NCBI GenBank assembly: GCA_046342195.1
Contig: JBKDQE010000013.1
Span: 1-64,000, forward strand
From: CANHBY01 sp046342195
GTDB lineage: Bacteria; Pseudomonadota; Gammaproteobacteria; Burkholderiales; Burkholderiaceae_C
Length of the DNA stretch: 64,000 nucleotides
Reading direction: 5' to 3'
Shown: positions 52,637-62,958 of the stretch, piece by piece
How positions within the stretch are numbered: position 1 is the first letter of the stretch
How the letters are laid out: each line of letters opens with the position of its first letter
The notes under the pieces: generated by a model
The model's database searches: none
What the model was told of the DNA's origin: nothing
Seen by the model: the letters and a program-made list of their open reading frames with translations, nothing else
Made by a program: the position numbers and the translations under genes

Positions 52637-52640
<4 letters not shown>
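51984..52640 (+). CDS. N6-adenine methyltransferase-type protein, motif I only (cassette gene 1)
   Basis: The protein has 218 residues: HGEVFTPAWLVDAMLDLVKD (residues 13-32), the SAM-binding motif I FLEPACGSGNF (41-51) and a helical stretch with YGLLALMCIYGIELLPDNIT. I find no NPPY/DPPY catalytic motif, and it is much shorter than the usual about 500 residues. The C-terminus has EWGYLGKGKFQRRDFRFDTL and FTPTKTYSPMTV, with no target-recognition domain. Its TGA overlaps the ATG of the next gene (ATGA, 52637-52640), so they are translated together. The higher GC than the host suggests transfer. Related proteins exist as standalone 'subunit M' genes, but their function is not established. Confidence 0.75.
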
Positions 52641-54278
<1,638 letters not shown>

Positions 54279-54286
<8 letters not shown>

Positions 54287-56816
54287 GACCATCGAGGACA
54301 TCCTCGCACCCAAGCCGGAAGCCCGGCCGCGCATCTACGCTTACTCGATTGACGACAAGGCGCACAAGGGGCTACTGAAGGTGGGGCAGACCACCCGCGA
54401 TGTGAAGCAACGCGTCGCCGAACAGCTCAAGACCGCTGCCATCAAGAACTACAGGATTGAACTTGATGCCTCCGCCGAGAGCGACGACGGTAGTATTTTT
54501 AGCGACCACGATGTGCGCGCCGCGCTCGTCAAAAAGGGCTTCGAAAAGGTCGAGCTTGAGTGGATGCGCTGTACGATCAAAGACGTAAAAAATGCACTCA
54601 TCGAGTTGCGCACCGGCCAGCACTTCACCAGTACGCATCACGAAACCTTCCCGATGCGCCGGGAGCAGGCTGATGCCGTGGACAAGACCTTTGACTACTA
54701 CCACTCGATCTGGGCCGAAGACAAGAACGCCGCCCCGCGCTTTCTGTGGAACGCGAAGATGCGCTTCGGCAAGACCTTCACCGCCTACCAGTTGGCCAAG
54801 AAACTCCACTCAAAGCGCGTGCTGGTACTCACCTTCAAGCCGGCCGTCGAGGATGCGTGGCAGACGGATTTAGAGTCCCACGTGGACTTTGACGGGTGGC
54901 AGTATTTGTCGAAATCCTCCGGTGGCGATCCGCGACAGATTGAACCCAAGAAGCCGGTTGTCTGTTTCGGTTCGTTTCAGGACCTGCTAGGCCGCGACAC
55001 GGCTGGAAACATCAAGCCCAACAACGAGTGGATTCACACGGTGAATTGGGACCTTGTGGTGTTTGACGAATACCACTTCGGGGCGTGGCGCGACACCGCA
55101 AAGGAACTGTTTGAAGGCGAGGATGATGCCGTCGCGAAGAAGGAGGCAAAGCTCGAATACGCGGCTGGGCTGGAGGACATGAACGAAGACCTCACTGTGC
55201 TCTCGGAGAAGGAAACCGAGTTCCTGCCCATCACCACCAAGGCGTACTTGTACCTCTCCGGTACACCGTTCAAGGCACTGGCAACCGGCGAGTTCATCGA
55301 GGAACAGATTTTCAACTGGACCTACACCGACGAGCAGCGTGCCAAGGAGGCGTTCGCGACACAGCACCCGGCCCAGCGGAACCCCTACGCTGGGCTGCCC
55401 CAGATGCGGCTGCTGACTTATCAGATGCCGGATGAACTTCTCGCCATTGCCAGTGGCGGTGAGTTTGACGAGTTTGATCTCAATGCGTTCTTTGAGGCAT
55501 CTGGCGCTGGCGTGCTTGCCCAATTCAAACACAAGAGCGACGTGCAGAAATGGCTGGACATCATTCGCGGCAGCTATGCCCAAAAATCCGTCGAGCATTT
55601 GAAGACGGGGACAAGGCCGCCCTTTCCGTATTCCGATGTGCGCCTGCTACCCTACCTGCAACACTCATTCTGGTTCCTGCCCAACGTTGCCGCCTGTCAT
55701 GCGATGGCGAACCTGTTGGCTGAGAGGCAGAATGTCTTCTGGCATGATTACAGCGTGGCCGTCGCCGCAGGTGCCTCGGCGGGAATCGGATTGGAGGCGT
55801 TGCCGCCAGTGCGAAAAGCGATCGGCAGCGGATTCGACACCAAGACCATCACGCTCTCGTGCGGCAAGCTCACCACCGGTGTCACCGTGCCGCAGTGGTC
55901 GTCCATCTTGATGCTGCGCAATCTCAAGTCGCCCGAAACCTATTTTCAGGCAGCGTTTCGCGTGCAGTCGCCGTGGTCCATCAAGAATCCCAACGGCGAT
56001 AACCCGAACGTGGAGGAAATACTCAAACCCGTCTGCTTTGTGTTTGACTTCGCCCCTACACGCGCCCTGCGGCAACTCTCGGAGTACGGCATCGGCCTGT
56101 CACCCAATGAGCCGGACCCGGAGAACGCAGTAAAGAAACTCGTATCGTTCCTGCCCGTGCTGGCTTACGACGGCGCGAACATGACGCAGATTGACGCTGG
56201 CGGCATTCTCGACATTGCGATGGCAGGCACCTCGGCCACGCTGCTGGCGCGCAAATGGGAGAGCGCGCTACTGGTGAACGTGGATAACGACACGCTTCGG
56301 CGCATCATGGACAATCCAGACGCCATGGCTGCCGTGGAGCGCATCGAAGGCTGGCGAGCGCTCGGCGACAATATCATCGAGACCATTATCAACAAGAGCG
56401 AGAAGGTCAAGGAACTCAAGAATAAGGCGAAGAACGAGGACCTGACGGCAAAGGAGAAGAAGGAACTTTCCGACGAACAGAAAGAATACAAGTCAAAGCG
56501 CAAGCTAGTTCAAGAGAAACTGATCAAATTCGCCACCCGAATTCCGGCGTTTATGTACCTCACCGATTTCCGCGAAAACACGTTGCAGGATGTCATCACC
56601 AAGCTGGAACCCGACCTGTTTCTTGCAGTCACCGGCCTGACAGTGCAGGACTTTCACCTTCTGGTCCGCCTCAAAGTATTCAACACCGAGCAGATGAACC
56701 AAGCCGTATTCGCTTTCCGTCGCTATGAAGATGCTTCACTATGCTATACGGGTATTGAGAGCCACCAGGGCTTGTCTTACTATGGGCTTTACGACACCGT
56801 TGTGGCAAAGGATTGA
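54279..56816 (+). CDS. GIY-YIG nuclease-SF2 helicase fusion (cassette gene 3, putative restriction subunit)
   Basis: The protein has 845 residues. Residues about 17-110 resemble a GIY-YIG/T5orf172 nuclease (RIYAYS...GLLKVGQTTRDVKQRVAEQL). The SF2 motor follows: FLWNAKMRFGKTFTAYQLAK (variant Walker A, about 155-174), VVFDEYHFG (DEYH box, 263-266), LYLSGTPFKAL (motif III, about 325-334) and the second RecA lobe with TLSCGKLTTGVTVPQWSSIL and SPETYFQAAFRVQSPW. A Lys/Glu-rich coiled coil (about 705-740) precedes a C-terminal domain. It resembles the ATP-dependent restriction subunit of a Type III-like system, but with the nuclease at the front. It would cut unmodified DNA; this is inferred from architecture. 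Confidence 0.8.
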
Positions 56817-56924
56817 ACGGCGACGATTCTCCGCGTTCTGGGAATCGATGTTCAATCCTTTTCTGGCTACCCAAGCAGGAAAGGAGTTGCAGATTCACGA
56901 ACCAGTCTAAAGAATAGCAGCCTG

Positions 56925-57626
56925 TCAGACTTGGGAGTTGTCGGCTACTGGGGCTGTTTCCGCTTGTGACGCCCCAGGCCCGACAGGCTGTGAGCGGCTT
57001 TGCTCACTTCGCATGATGGCGGCTTCGATGATTTGGCGTTTTTTCTCTAAAGTTTCAGCCTCAAGCCGGGCATGTTCAGCGAGCGGCTTCAGCTGGGCGG
57101 CAGGATCATCAATTTGCTGTCGTTGGAGTCGAAATTCATAGCGGTCCCGGGCTTGTGTGGCCAGGGTTTCGTCCCAGGCTTGCCAGCCGGTTCGTCCGGG
57201 GGTGACGCTTTCCAGCGAAATGCAGTCGACAGGGCACGCCGGAAGGCACAGTTCGCAGCCCGTGCAACTGGATTCGATCACGGTGTGCATGGCTTTGGGC
57301 GCCCCGATGATGCTGTCTACCGGGCAGGCCTGGATGCACAAGGTGCAGCCAATACACCCATTTTCATCGATGATGGCCACGCTTCGTTCAGATTCCTGGC
57401 CGTGTGCAGTGTCGAGGGGCAGGGTGGGGCGGCCTGTCAGTTGGGCAAGGCGACGCACACCTTCTTGGCCTCCGGGAGGGCATTGGTTAATTTCAGCCTG
57501 GCCTTCAAGAATGGCTTGTGCGTAGCTGTGGCAATCAGGGAAGCCGCAGCGAGTGCACTGAGTTTGGGGCAGCGCAGCATGGATGACTGAAACCCAATCT
57601 ACTCGGTGAATTGGTGGGGGTGACAT
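56925..57626 (-). CDS. rsxB: RsxB/RnfB-type ferredoxin (electron transport complex subunit B)
   Basis: The protein has 233 residues from the ATG at 57626 (MSPPPIHRVDW). The N-terminal 4Fe-4S domain (about 12-60) is TQCTRCGFPDCHSYAQAILE. Two 4Fe-4S ferredoxin motifs follow: CIGCTLCIQACPVDSIIGA and CTGCELCLPACPVDCISLE (about 95-150). A charged C-terminal extension (about 160-233) is variable. It probably passes electrons to a reductase or to iron-sulfur maturation. In Burkholderiales this gene usually occurs without the other rsx genes, as here. An upstream ATG at 57683 would add 19 residues. Next to phaZ. Confidence 0.88.
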   Translation of the reverse strand: MSPPPIHRVDWVSVIHAALPQTQCTRCGFPDCHSYAQAILEGQAEINQCPPGGQEGVRRLAQLTGRPTLPLDTAHGQESERSVAIIDENGCIGCTLCIQACPVDSIIGAPKAMHTVIESSCTGCELCLPACPVDCISLESVTPGRTGWQAWDETLATQARDRYEFRLQRQQIDDPAAQLKPLAEHARLEAETLEKKRQIIEAAIMRSEQSRSQPVGPGASQAETAPVADNSQV

Positions 57627-57702
57627 ACGACAACAGGGGGGCATCAGGGCGGGCCTGCCGAAGGCCTCAGCAGCCCCACCCAAGAGGGGTCAAGCTCAAT
57701 AA

Positions 57703-59076
57703 TCAGATTGCACCGCCGCCTTTTTTGGGGGGTTTGGCGCTGAATTTTGATTTCGAATGGGGGGGGGCTTTTTGGCCAAACTGGCGAAGCACGCTAGACT
57801 CTGTGGCGATCAAGTCCTTGTTTTTAGGGGCAGAGGGTTGGTAGGCCGCGATGAAATCACGCACTTGCGGATAAATATTTTCACGCCAACGGCGCCCCGA
57901 AAAAATGCCATAGTGCCCGGCCCCTGCCGCATCAAGGTGAAATTGCTTGGCTTTTGGAATGCCCGTGCACAAATCATGGGCAGCCTTGGTTTGCCCTGCG
58001 CCCGAAATGTCGTCGAGTTCGCCCTCAACGGTGAGCAGGGCTGTGCGTTCCGTGATGTCTTGGGGGCGTACACGTTGCCCTGCCACTTCCCAGGTGCCGT
58101 TGACCAGCGCAAACTCTTGAAAAACCACCTTGATGGTGTCAAGGTAATACTCGGCTGGCATATCGAGTACGGCGTTGTACTCGTCGTAAAAATCACGGTG
58201 AAACTCGGCGCTGTCTCCGTCGCCCCGGATCAAATCGAGGTAGTAATCATAGTGGGACTTCATATGTCGGCTCGGGTTCATGGCAATGAAGCCGCTGTGC
58301 TGCAAGAAGCCGGGGTAAACGGCGCGCCCACTGCCAGGGAAGTTCACCGGCACGCGATGAATCACGTTGTGCTCGAACCACTCAAGGCTTTTGTTCATGG
58401 CCAGGTTGTTGACAGCCGTGGGGCTTTTGCGTGCGTCAATCGGGCCGCCCATCATGGTCATGGTGGGGGGGGTGGGTTCACCGTTGCTGGCCATTAGTGA
58501 TACCGCAGCCAGCACCGGCACAGTGGGCTGGCATACTGAAATCACATTCACATGCGGCCCGATATGCCGTAAAAATTCTTGCACATAGGCCACATAGTCG
58601 TCAAGGTGGAAGGGGCCCACTTCAGTGGGCACCATGCGGGCGTCAGTCCAGTCGGTGATGAAGACTTTGTGGTCTTTCAAGAGGGCTCGAACCGTTTCAC
58701 GCAGCAAGGTGGCGTGGTGCCCTGACAGGGGGGCCACGACCAGCACCGTCGGCTGTGATTTCATCTTGGCCAGCGCTTCAGGATTGTCAGTGAAGCGTTT
58801 GAAGCGCAGCAGCCTGCAGAAAGGTTTTTGAATTGCAACCTGTTCTTGAACTGCCACATCAACCCCGCTCAGGGAAACCGAGCGGATGTTGAATTGAGGC
58901 TTTTCATATTCCTTGGATAAGCGATACATCAGTTCCAGGCCCGCGGAAATCCGGGCGGCCATGGGGGTATGGGTGAATGGCGAAAACGGATGGCTGTAGA
59001 GTTTGGAAGAGGCACTGGAAAACTCTGCAAAAGGGCTTAGAAGGGCGCGTTGGGCTTCGTACCACTGATAAAGCAT
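57703..59076 (-). CDS. phaZ: Intracellular polyhydroxybutyrate depolymerase
   Basis: This 457-residue alpha/beta-hydrolase-like enzyme is of the Ralstonia PhaZ1 type and mobilises stored PHB. Features are the N-terminus MLYQWYEAQRALLSPFAEFS, VLVVAPLSGHHATLLRETVR and ITDWTDARMVPTEVGPFHLD. The active-site Cys lies in NVISVCQPTVPVLAAVS, where extracellular enzymes have Ser, and QHSGFIAMNPSRHMKSHY follows. The acid/His part is LTVEGELDDISGAGQTKAAH and LDAAGAGHYGIFSGRRWREN. The Lys/Pro/Gly-rich tail is encoded around a nine-C run (nine Gs on the plus strand, about 57759-57767). It would yield hydroxybutyrate oligomers from granules. No granule or synthase genes are in view. Confidence 0.92.
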   Translation of the reverse strand: MLYQWYEAQRALLSPFAEFSSASSKLYSHPFSPFTHTPMAARISAGLELMYRLSKEYEKPQFNIRSVSLSGVDVAVQEQVAIQKPFCRLLRFKRFTDNPEALAKMKSQPTVLVVAPLSGHHATLLRETVRALLKDHKVFITDWTDARMVPTEVGPFHLDDYVAYVQEFLRHIGPHVNVISVCQPTVPVLAAVSLMASNGEPTPPTMTMMGGPIDARKSPTAVNNLAMNKSLEWFEHNVIHRVPVNFPGSGRAVYPGFLQHSGFIAMNPSRHMKSHYDYYLDLIRGDGDSAEFHRDFYDEYNAVLDMPAEYYLDTIKVVFQEFALVNGTWEVAGQRVRPQDITERTALLTVEGELDDISGAGQTKAAHDLCTGIPKAKQFHLDAAGAGHYGIFSGRRWRENIYPQVRDFIAAYQPSAPKNKDLIATESSVLRQFGQKAPPHSKSKFSAKPPKKGGGAI

Positions 59077-59404
59077 GTTGGTTCCTGTTGCAAGTGGGGG
59101 ATGCGCCTGAAGGCGCGTTGATGACCGGGACTATTTGCGCAAGCACAGTGTGAACGACCCGACTGTGCTTGAACAGGGGCACTTGCAGACTGATGAAGCC
59201 TGCAAGTGAGTTTGTGCCGCTATGGCCAAAAGAGTTCCCGTCGAGACCTCTTTTTGGTGCAATGCAACATTTTAGGCCGACCAGCCCGTTTTGCAAAGAA
59301 ATCTATCGATTCGGCCATCAAAGCTTGAATTTTTTCTATCCAAGTCGTGTTGGAGCCTTTTATAGCAAGCTCAAGAGGCTCATCAGAGCCCCCACCGGAA
59401 GGGC
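59077..59404. other. Intergenic region between phaZ and aminotransferase gene
   Basis: This 328-base gap lies between two leftward genes. GCGCC-TGAA-GGCGC (59105-59118) can form a 5-bp hairpin. No convincing open frame or promoter pair was recognised. Confidence 0.4.
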
Positions 59405-60604
59405 TTAAAGCACCTGAGCGATGGCATGAACCACAGCGTCGATATTTTGGCTGTTGAGGGCCGCGATACAAATTCGGCCAGAATCAAGGCCGTAAATGCC
59501 GAATTCCGTGCGCAGGCGTTCCATTTGAGCCTTGTTGAGGCCGGAGTAGCTGAACATCCCTTTTTGCCTGCTGATGAAGCTCATGTCTTGCTGAACACCT
59601 GCTGCCTGAAGTTTTTCAAGCAGGGCCTGGCGCATTTGCTGGATGCGGGCTCGCATACCCGCCAGCTCGTTTTCCCACATTTGATGCAGCGCAGGCGTGG
59701 TCAGAACTTGAGCGACCACCGCCGCACCATGCGTAGGCGGGTTGGAATAATTGCTGCGAATGGCGATTTTCAGTTGGCTGAGAACACGCGCGCGTTCTTC
59801 CGGATCAGAGCAAACCACACTCAGTGCGCCGACCCGTTCACCGTACAATGAAAAGCTCTTGGAAAACGACGTAGAAACCAGGAAATTGACCCCAGCCGCC
59901 AGAAACTGAGCGATCACGGCGCCATCTTCAGCCAGCCCTCCACCGAAACCTTGGTAGGCCATATCCAGGAAGGCCACCAAGTGACGGGCCTTGATGATAT
60001 CGATCACGTCAGTCCACTGAGCCGGGGTCAGGTCATACCCTGTGGGGTTGTGGCAGCAGGCATGCAGAACCACCACGGTGCCCGCCGCAGCCTCTTTAAG
60101 CCGGGAGAGCAAGCCCTGCACCTTGACCCCCTTGGCTTCAGCATCATAATAAGGGTAGGTGTCGACTGAAAACCCCGCTTGGCTGAACAGGGCCCGGTGG
60201 TTTTCCCAGCTGGGGTCACTGATCAGTACTTGGGCCCGTGGGTAAAGCTTGTAGAGAAAATCAGCCCCGACCTTGAGCCCGCCGGTTCCGCCAATCGCCT
60301 GAACGGTGGCCACCCGACCCTCTTTTACGGCCGCACTGTCAGCCCCAAACACGAGCCTTTGCACGGCCTGGTCATAGGCGGCAATGCCATCAATGGGAAG
60401 GTAGCCACGCGGCTTGGGTGTGTCTTGAATGTGGCGCTCGGCCTCTGCCACACATTGGAGTAATGGAAGTTTCCCTTGATCGTTGTAATAAACACCCACG
60501 CCAAGGTTGACTTTGGCAGGGTTGGGGTCTGTGTTGAACTGCTCGCTGAGGCCCAAAATAGGGTCGCGGGGGGCCATGACGACATTGGCAAAAAGAGAAC
60601 TCAT
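59405..60604 (-). CDS. tyrB: Aromatic-amino-acid / aspartate aminotransferase (class I PLP)
   Basis: This 399-residue fold-type I aminotransferase has DPNPAKVNLGVGVYYNDQGK, LPIDGIAAYDQAVQRLVFGA, YRYYD-equivalent YPYYDAEAKGVKVQ and VVLHACCHNPTGYDLTPAQW. The PLP Lys lies in LVSTSFSKSFSLYGERVGAL, and the C-terminal Arg region follows. The sequence resembles the TyrB/AspC subgroup and would transaminate aspartate, phenylalanine or tyrosine with 2-oxoglutarate; specificity cannot be fixed by sequence reading. In a genome where the tyrA cluster lacks hisC, this could supply the last step of Phe/Tyr synthesis. Divergent from uvrB by 145 bases. Confidence 0.9.
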   Translation of the reverse strand: MSSLFANVVMAPRDPILGLSEQFNTDPNPAKVNLGVGVYYNDQGKLPLLQCVAEAERHIQDTPKPRGYLPIDGIAAYDQAVQRLVFGADSAAVKEGRVATVQAIGGTGGLKVGADFLYKLYPRAQVLISDPSWENHRALFSQAGFSVDTYPYYDAEAKGVKVQGLLSRLKEAAAGTVVVLHACCHNPTGYDLTPAQWTDVIDIIKARHLVAFLDMAYQGFGGGLAEDGAVIAQFLAAGVNFLVSTSFSKSFSLYGERVGALSVVCSDPEERARVLSQLKIAIRSNYSNPPTHGAAVVAQVLTTPALHQMWENELAGMRARIQQMRQALLEKLQAAGVQQDMSFISRQKGMFSYSGLNKAQMERLRTEFGIYGLDSGRICIAALNSQNIDAVVHAIAQVL

Positions 60605-60749
60605 GGGGGTATCCTTGGGGAAGGCTTTCCTGGGGTGGAGGCCGCTCGGTCATCCTGCCAACCAGGGGGGTTGATAAAAACAGTGTAGGCTGGAATTTTA
60701 TCTGTCTGTATCCATCAAACTTGGGAAGCTCTGCAACCCGACAAGGCTT

Positions 60750-62903
60750 ATGAACCCTTCCAGCCCATTTTTATCCCCAAACGATTCTTCCGGGGCTTGC
60801 GCCACATTGCCGCCAATTCAAGCAACTGAAGGGCGGTGGGTTTGCTTTGACGATTCACCGTTTCAGTTGTTTCAACCTTACCCCCCGGCGGGTGATCAAC
60901 CTGCCGCAATTGCCCTGCTTTGCGAAGGTTTGCGCGATGGCTTGGCGTATCAGACTTTGCTGGGTGTGACCGGGTCAGGCAAAACTTACACCATGGCCAA
61001 CACCATTGCCCAAACGGGGCGGCCGGCCCTTGTTTTGGCCCCCAACAAAACCCTTGCAGCGCAGCTCTACAGCGAGTTTCGCGAGTTTTTTCCGCGCAAC
61101 GCGGTGGAGTACTTTGTCAGCTACTATGACTATTACCAGCCAGAGGCTTATGTGCCTCAGCGGGATCTTTTTATCGAAAAAGACAGCGCCATCAATGAAC
61201 ACATTGAGCAGATGCGGTTGTCGGCCACCAAAAGCCTGTTAGAGCGCCGGGATGTGGTGATTGTGGCCAGCGTGTCAGCCATTTATGGCATCGGTGACCC
61301 CCAGTCTTATCACTTGATGGTAATGACCCTGCGAGTGGGCGACAAGCTGGGCCAGCGTGATGCACTTGCCCGGTTCGTGTGCATGCAATATTCGCGCAAT
61401 GACACCGAGTTGACTCGTGGTACCTTTCGCGTCAGGGGCGACACCATTGACGTTTTCCCCGCCGAGCATTCCGAGTTGGCAATCCGTATCGAATTGTTTG
61501 ACGATCATATTGAAACACTGCAACTCTTTGATCCGCTCACTGGTCGCGTCCGTCAAAAAATTCCCCGCTTTACGGTGTACCCCTCCAGCCACTATGTGAC
61601 TCCGCGAGATCGGGTGGTGGTTGCGATCGAAAGCATCAAAGAAGAACTGCGCAGCCGGCTTGATGAGTTGGTAAAAATGGGCAAACTTGTTGAAGCCCAG
61701 CGCCTGGAACAGCGCACACGTTTTGACCTTGAAATGCTGCAAGAAGTAGGCCATTGCAAAGGTATCGAAAACTACACGCGGCATCTCTCGGGAGCCAAGC
61801 CGGGGGCTCCCCCGGCTACTTTGCTTGATTACCTTGCAGACGATGCTCTCATGTTTCTCGATGAAAGCCATGTTCTGGTGGGGCAACTGGGCGGGATGTC
61901 CAGTGGCGACCGGGCCCGCAAAACCACCTTGGTCGAATATGGGTTTCGCCTTCCCAGCGCCCTCGACAATCGCCCTTTGAACTTTGATGAGTTCGAGGGC
62001 AAAATACACCAGACCGTGTTTGTTTCAGCCACGCCCGCCCATTATGAAATGCGCAAAACGGCCGAGGGTGGGCAAGTGGTTGAGCAACTGGTACGGCCTA
62101 CCGGCTTGGTTGACCCCCTCATCGAGGTTCGACCCGCCACCCACCAGGTGGATGATGTGTTGCAGGAAATTTGCCTGCGTGTTCAGCGGCAAGAGCGTGT
62201 ATTGATCACCACCCTGACCAAGCGCATGGCCGAGCAACTCACCGAGTATCTTGGCGATAACGGGGTCAAGGTGCGCTACATGCACAGCGATGTTGACACG
62301 GTAGAGCGCGTCGAAATTCTTCGTGATCTGCGGCTGGGCGCTTTTGATGTCTTGGTGGGGATCAATCTCTTGCGTGAAGGCCTCGATATTCCTGAGGTAT
62401 CCCTGGTGGCGATTCTGGATGCCGACAAAGAAGGTTTTTTACGCTCTGAACGCAGCCTCATTCAAACCATTGGCCGGGCGGCACGGCATGTGCGAGGCAT
62501 GGCGATTCTTTACGCAGACCACATGACCGATTCAATGCGTCGTGCCATCAGTGAAACTGAGCGCCGACGAGCTCGGCAAATGGCTTTTAATGAAGCCCAC
62601 GGCATGACGCCCAGAGGCATTCAAAAGCGGGTGAAAGATTTGATCGACGGGGTTTATGAGAACCAAGCTTCTGGCGTGTCGATACGCACCGAACTGGCGG
62701 CAGAGCCTGAGGCTCTGAGCGAAAAAGACTGCGGCCAACAGATCAAGCAACTCGAAAAGCAAATGCTTGATCACGCCCGCAAGCTTGAGTTCGAGAAAGC
62801 CGCCGCCCTGCGTGATCAACTTTCGGTTTTGCGCCAGCAAATTTTTGGCGCCGCAGCCTCGGACAATATCCGGTCTCTTCCGCTTGGGGGCAGGCCACTT
62901 TGA
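60750..62903 (+). CDS. uvrB: Excinuclease ABC subunit B
   Basis: This 717-residue damage-verification helicase works in nucleotide excision repair. Features are TLLGVTGSGKTYTMANTIAQ (Walker A, about 85-105), the damage-probing beta-hairpin FVSYYDYYQPEAYVPQRDLF, VVIVASVSAIYGIGDP, FLDESHVLVGQLGGMSSGDR (DESH box), VSATPAHYE, GINLLREGLDIPEVSLVAIL and the C-terminal UVR motif (QLEKQMLDHARKLEFEKAAA). About 40 residues before LFQPYPPAGDQPAAI are not conserved and may be an N-terminal extension, or the true start may lie later. All catalytic motifs are complete. Confidence 0.95.
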   Translation: MNPSSPFLSPNDSSGACATLPPIQATEGRWVCFDDSPFQLFQPYPPAGDQPAAIALLCEGLRDGLAYQTLLGVTGSGKTYTMANTIAQTGRPALVLAPNKTLAAQLYSEFREFFPRNAVEYFVSYYDYYQPEAYVPQRDLFIEKDSAINEHIEQMRLSATKSLLERRDVVIVASVSAIYGIGDPQSYHLMVMTLRVGDKLGQRDALARFVCMQYSRNDTELTRGTFRVRGDTIDVFPAEHSELAIRIELFDDHIETLQLFDPLTGRVRQKIPRFTVYPSSHYVTPRDRVVVAIESIKEELRSRLDELVKMGKLVEAQRLEQRTRFDLEMLQEVGHCKGIENYTRHLSGAKPGAPPATLLDYLADDALMFLDESHVLVGQLGGMSSGDRARKTTLVEYGFRLPSALDNRPLNFDEFEGKIHQTVFVSATPAHYEMRKTAEGGQVVEQLVRPTGLVDPLIEVRPATHQVDDVLQEICLRVQRQERVLITTLTKRMAEQLTEYLGDNGVKVRYMHSDVDTVERVEILRDLRLGAFDVLVGINLLREGLDIPEVSLVAILDADKEGFLRSERSLIQTIGRAARHVRGMAILYADHMTDSMRRAISETERRRARQMAFNEAHGMTPRGIQKRVKDLIDGVYENQASGVSIRTELAAEPEALSEKDCGQQIKQLEKQMLDHARKLEFEKAAALRDQLSVLRQQIFGAAASDNIRSLPLGGRPL

Positions 62904-62958
62904 TCAATTCGGCATCAAAAATGGCAGACCTTATGACGTCTGTTTTTCAGAGGGCCAC

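Noticed and set aside
56725..56910. 61-codon plus-strand frame overlapping the end of the helicase gene
   Set aside because: Out-of-frame shadow of cassette gene 3 running into non-coding sequence; no domain or start signal.
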